Below, in pieces: positions 4,938-6,833 of a stretch of DNA of 6,833 bases. Position 1 is the first letter of the stretch, and every line of letters begins with the position of its first letter. Source of the DNA: UMGS973 sp045599945 (GTDB lineage: Bacteria > Bacillota > Clostridia > Peptostreptococcales > Anaerovoracaceae). The notes beneath the pieces are model-generated. The model did no database searches. It worked only from the letters and a program-made list of their open reading frames with translations, and was not told the origin of the DNA. The position numbers and the translations under genes were made by a program. The stretch is taken from positions 1 through 6,833 of the forward strand of contig JAZRWY010000070.1 in NCBI GenBank assembly GCA_045599945.1, read 5' to 3'.

Positions 4938-6767
4938 GTGAAAAAGAGATTATTTGCAATTCTTACAGCATTAGCAGTTGTAATCGGCATGCTGCCGATT
5001 TATTCTGCAGCAGCGACGGATACCATTGATATCCCGGTTGAAAAAATCTGGCAGGATAATGGTAACCAGGACGGAAACAGACCGGATAGCGTAACAGTAA
5101 CTTTAAAGGCAGAAGGAAATGCAATCGGTAGCGTCACTTTCAGCGGAGAAAGTGCTACTGCAGATTCCTGGAGCGGAACTTTTTCAGGAGTAAAACAGGC
5201 AGATCTGATTCATAACGGAGAGATTGCAGACCTGACACTGGATGAGGAGCTGGGGTCCGCATATGAAGCAATGGGATATGACCATCAGGTGACTCTGGAT
5301 GTAACGCCTACTTTTACACTGGATTTTGGATGGGATGTTCTGAATGGAAATCCGCAGTCTGTTGAACTGGAATCAGAAGAAAGCATTGTGCTGATAAGAC
5401 TTGGCAACGATATTTTCGTATGGTCAGCATTTGAAATAGCAGATCCGTCGGATCTGAGCCGTAAAATCGTTGGTTCGCTGCCGAACAATCTTACAACAGG
5501 TGCCAGCACTCCGCAGTTCGTGAACGGATACAAGAAATTCGATCTGTTTGAAGTATCGGATAACAACGGAAAGCCTTATGTTGAAATAGATAAGTCATGC
5601 AAGGTTGCGCCATGCCAGATGACTGTTGAAATTGATGCATCGATGGTAGGCTCCGCATCTCTTACAAATGTATATACACCTCCAACAACAGATATTAATG
5701 TTACAAAGACATGGGTGGATGGAAACAACAAGGAAAACAAAAGGCCGGATTCCATCACAGTAAGAGCTATGAATGGAAGTTCAGAAGCTGCCAACCTTGA
5801 CATTACGGAAAGGGACGGATGGAAAGGCACATTTACGCTTCCGAAATACAAGAATGGCGAAGAGGTAACATATTCCATTACAGAAGATTCTGTAGAGAAT
5901 TATGAAACATCCATTGACGGATATAATATTACGAATACTTATGTAGCAGATAAGATCCTAGGTTCCAAGAAGTGGGTTGACCAGGATAACAAGAGTGGAA
6001 ACAGACCGGATTCTGCAAAGGCAGAACTGATGAAGAACGGTGCTGCAACCGGTCAGTATGCAGTTGCCAATGAAAACAACTTCTGGGGATTTGAATTTTC
6101 CAAGCTTCCAATCTATGATGCAGACGGAAACGAAATAGAATATACCATCCAGGAAGTAGATATCCCGGCAGGATACACACCATACTATGTGACAGACGAT
6201 AACAAGATGCTGATTATCATGAACGTATATGAAGCGGCTGTTACCGAAGTAAAAGTAATCAAGGAATGGAGCGACAGCGATGACCAGTACAAGAAGAGAC
6301 CGGATTCCATTACCATCAATCTTCTTGCAGATGGAAATCAGATAGAGTCCAAGGTTGTTACTGCAGCAGATGAATGGCAGTGCTCATTCGAGGATCTTCC
6401 TGTATTTAATGGAACACAGGAAATTGTATATACTGTTGCAGAAGCTACTGTAGACAACTATTCCAGCGAAGTAAAGGGTTCGGCAGCAGATGGCTATACA
6501 GTAACCAATACATGCACCTATGAACCTCCGGTAGAGCCGGGAGATGATCCTTCAGTAGATCCGGAAGTTCCGGAAGACAATCCTTCTGAAGAGATTATAG
6601 AAGATGATTCAGAAGATGAAGAGATCAGTGAAGAAACAGGAGACAAGAAAGAATCCAAGTCTCCAAAGACCAATGATATTACAGACATGAGCCTTCTTGC
6701 TTTCATGATGATTCTGTCCCTTGCAGGTGCAGGAATTGCCGGATACCTGAGAAGAAAAGAAAATTAG
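4938..6767 (+). CDS. Cell-wall-anchored four-repeat Cna-B surface protein with SPKTND sorting signal
   Basis: Predicted wall-anchored adhesin or stalk protein of 609 residues. A signal peptide (about 1-26, cleavage near SAAA) is followed by four Cna-B units starting near residues 32, 253, 339 and 437. The first is split by an inserted module (about 140-235). After an acidic, Pro-rich stalk (about 529-573) comes the sorting signal: SPKTND (575-580), a hydrophobic helix (about 584-604) and the tail RRKEN. All four units keep Lys two residues before Trp (K36, K257, K344, K442). The terminal Asn is present in each (N244, N333, N429, N524), and the helper Glu is visible in units 2-4 (E316, E406, E502). 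Intramolecular isopeptide bonds are therefore expected. It has its own promoter and a strong ribosome site. It is a paralogue of the protein at 373-3546; distal units 3 and 4 match that protein's units 9 and 10. Ligand unknown. Confidence 0.92.
   Translation: MKKRLFAILTALAVVIGMLPIYSAAATDTIDIPVEKIWQDNGNQDGNRPDSVTVTLKAEGNAIGSVTFSGESATADSWSGTFSGVKQADLIHNGEIADLTLDEELGSAYEAMGYDHQVTLDVTPTFTLDFGWDVLNGNPQSVELESEESIVLIRLGNDIFVWSAFEIADPSDLSRKIVGSLPNNLTTGASTPQFVNGYKKFDLFEVSDNNGKPYVEIDKSCKVAPCQMTVEIDASMVGSASLTNVYTPPTTDINVTKTWVDGNNKENKRPDSITVRAMNGSSEAANLDITERDGWKGTFTLPKYKNGEEVTYSITEDSVENYETSIDGYNITNTYVADKILGSKKWVDQDNKSGNRPDSAKAELMKNGAATGQYAVANENNFWGFEFSKLPIYDADGNEIEYTIQEVDIPAGYTPYYVTDDNKMLIIMNVYEAAVTEVKVIKEWSDSDDQYKKRPDSITINLLADGNQIESKVVTAADEWQCSFEDLPVFNGTQEIVYTVAEATVDNYSSEVKGSAADGYTVTNTCTYEPPVEPGDDPSVDPEVPEDNPSEEIIEDDSEDEEISEETGDKKESKSPKTNDITDMSLLAFMMILSLAGAGIAGYLRRKEN
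5355..5642 (+). other. Unrecognised module inserted in the first Cna-B unit (four-repeat protein)
   Basis: Residues about 140-235 separate the opening part of the first Cna-B unit (EKIWQD...NQDGNRP) from its closing strand (SLTNVY). The module contains IVLIRLGNDIFVWS, a DLSRKIVGSLP segment, and two close cysteines (C221, C226). It lies at the same place as the insert of the paralogue and shares the VL-x-x-R...VWS core. Family not recognised; boundaries approximate. Confidence 0.5.
6660..6764 (+). other. Cell-wall sorting signal (SPKTND, helix, basic tail)
   Basis: The three-part sortase signal is complete: SPKTND at residues 575-580, about 20 hydrophobic residues, then RRKEN at the end. The motif departs from LPxTG at the first residue (Ser) and the fifth (Asn for Gly). 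Class B/D-like sortases are known to accept S/N/P-P-x-T-G variants; acceptance of Asn at position five is inferred from the complete context. No sortase gene lies in the window. Confidence 0.85.
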
Positions 6768-6787
6768 AGAATTGCTTAGATGACCTC

Positions 6788-6803
6788 CGGGAGATTGCTC
6801 CCG
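6788..6803 (+). terminator. Truncated terminator hairpin after the four-repeat surface gene
   Basis: CGGGAG (6788-6793) pairs perfectly with CTCCCG (6798-6803) around ATTG, starting 21 bases after the stop codon. The upstream flank ACCTC (6783-6787) would extend the stem if GAGGT followed, but the sequence changes at 6804 to adapter-like DNA. The expected T-run is therefore not visible. The terminator call is an inference from position and shape. Confidence 0.5.
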
Positions 6804-6833
6804 AAGTCGGAGGCCAAGCGGTCTTAGGAAGAC
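6804..6833. other. Probable sequencing adapter (MGI/BGI type) at the contig end
   Basis: The last 30 bases, from AAGTCGGAGGCC through GTCTTAGGAAGAC, match the first 30 bases of the common MGI/BGI (DNBSEQ) read adapter as I remember it. They break the symmetry of the preceding hairpin. They should not be interpreted as genomic sequence. Confidence 0.88.

Noticed and set aside
6784..6833. Possible tRNA or structured small RNA at the 3' end (helices CCTCCG/CGGAGG and GTCTT/AAGAC)
   Set aside because: It has no canonical D-arm, no U8 and no fitting acceptor. The right half is adapter-like sequence, so these pairings include non-genomic bases.

Overview
The window suggests a Gram-positive gut or oral type Bacillota, in the range of Clostridia or Erysipelotrichia. 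The 5S rRNA has the Bacillota form, coding GC is moderate, intergenic DNA is very AT-rich, promoters match the sigma-A consensus, Rho-independent terminators are strong, and there is a sortase-type surface protein. I cannot name a genus. The window looks like a complete short contig: it starts at the edge of an rRNA operon, a usual assembly break, and its last 30 bases match the MGI/BGI (DNBSEQ) library adapter as I remember it.

Layout, all genes on the + strand. Positions 40-153 are a 5S rRNA gene, the end of an rRNA operon, closed by a terminator at 187-219. An AT-rich intergenic region follows, with a perfect inverted repeat (278-301) running into the -35 box of a good promoter (299-327). 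Next is a 1057-residue secreted protein (373-3546) made of ten Cna-B type repeats and ending in a membrane helix. After a terminator (3563-3599) comes a membrane-anchored LysM-G5-NlpC/P60 cell-wall hydrolase (3630-4727). A second terminator (4746-4783) and a consensus promoter (4816-4844) lead to a 609-residue paralogue of the first surface protein (4938-6767), with four Cna-B repeats and an SPKTND cell-wall sorting signal. A truncated terminator hairpin and the adapter-like bases close the window.

The two Cna-B proteins are co-linear paralogues. Both have a signal peptide, then a first Cna-B unit split by an inserted module of unknown type, then ordinary Cna-B units, then two matching distal units. 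They have diverged in two clear ways. The 609-residue protein keeps the lysine that forms the internal isopeptide cross-link in all four units, and keeps a wall-anchoring signal. The 1057-residue protein has a valine or isoleucine at that lysine position in all ten units, has expanded its middle repeats to seven, and has no sorting signal, ending in a bare hydrophobic helix.

The likely picture (inference) is a small surface module: a cross-linked, wall-attached fibre; a longer, non-cross-linked, membrane-held fibre; and between them a peptidoglycan peptidase that may open or remodel the wall for them. No sortase, pilin backbone or regulator gene lies in the window, so sorting would depend on a sortase encoded elsewhere.
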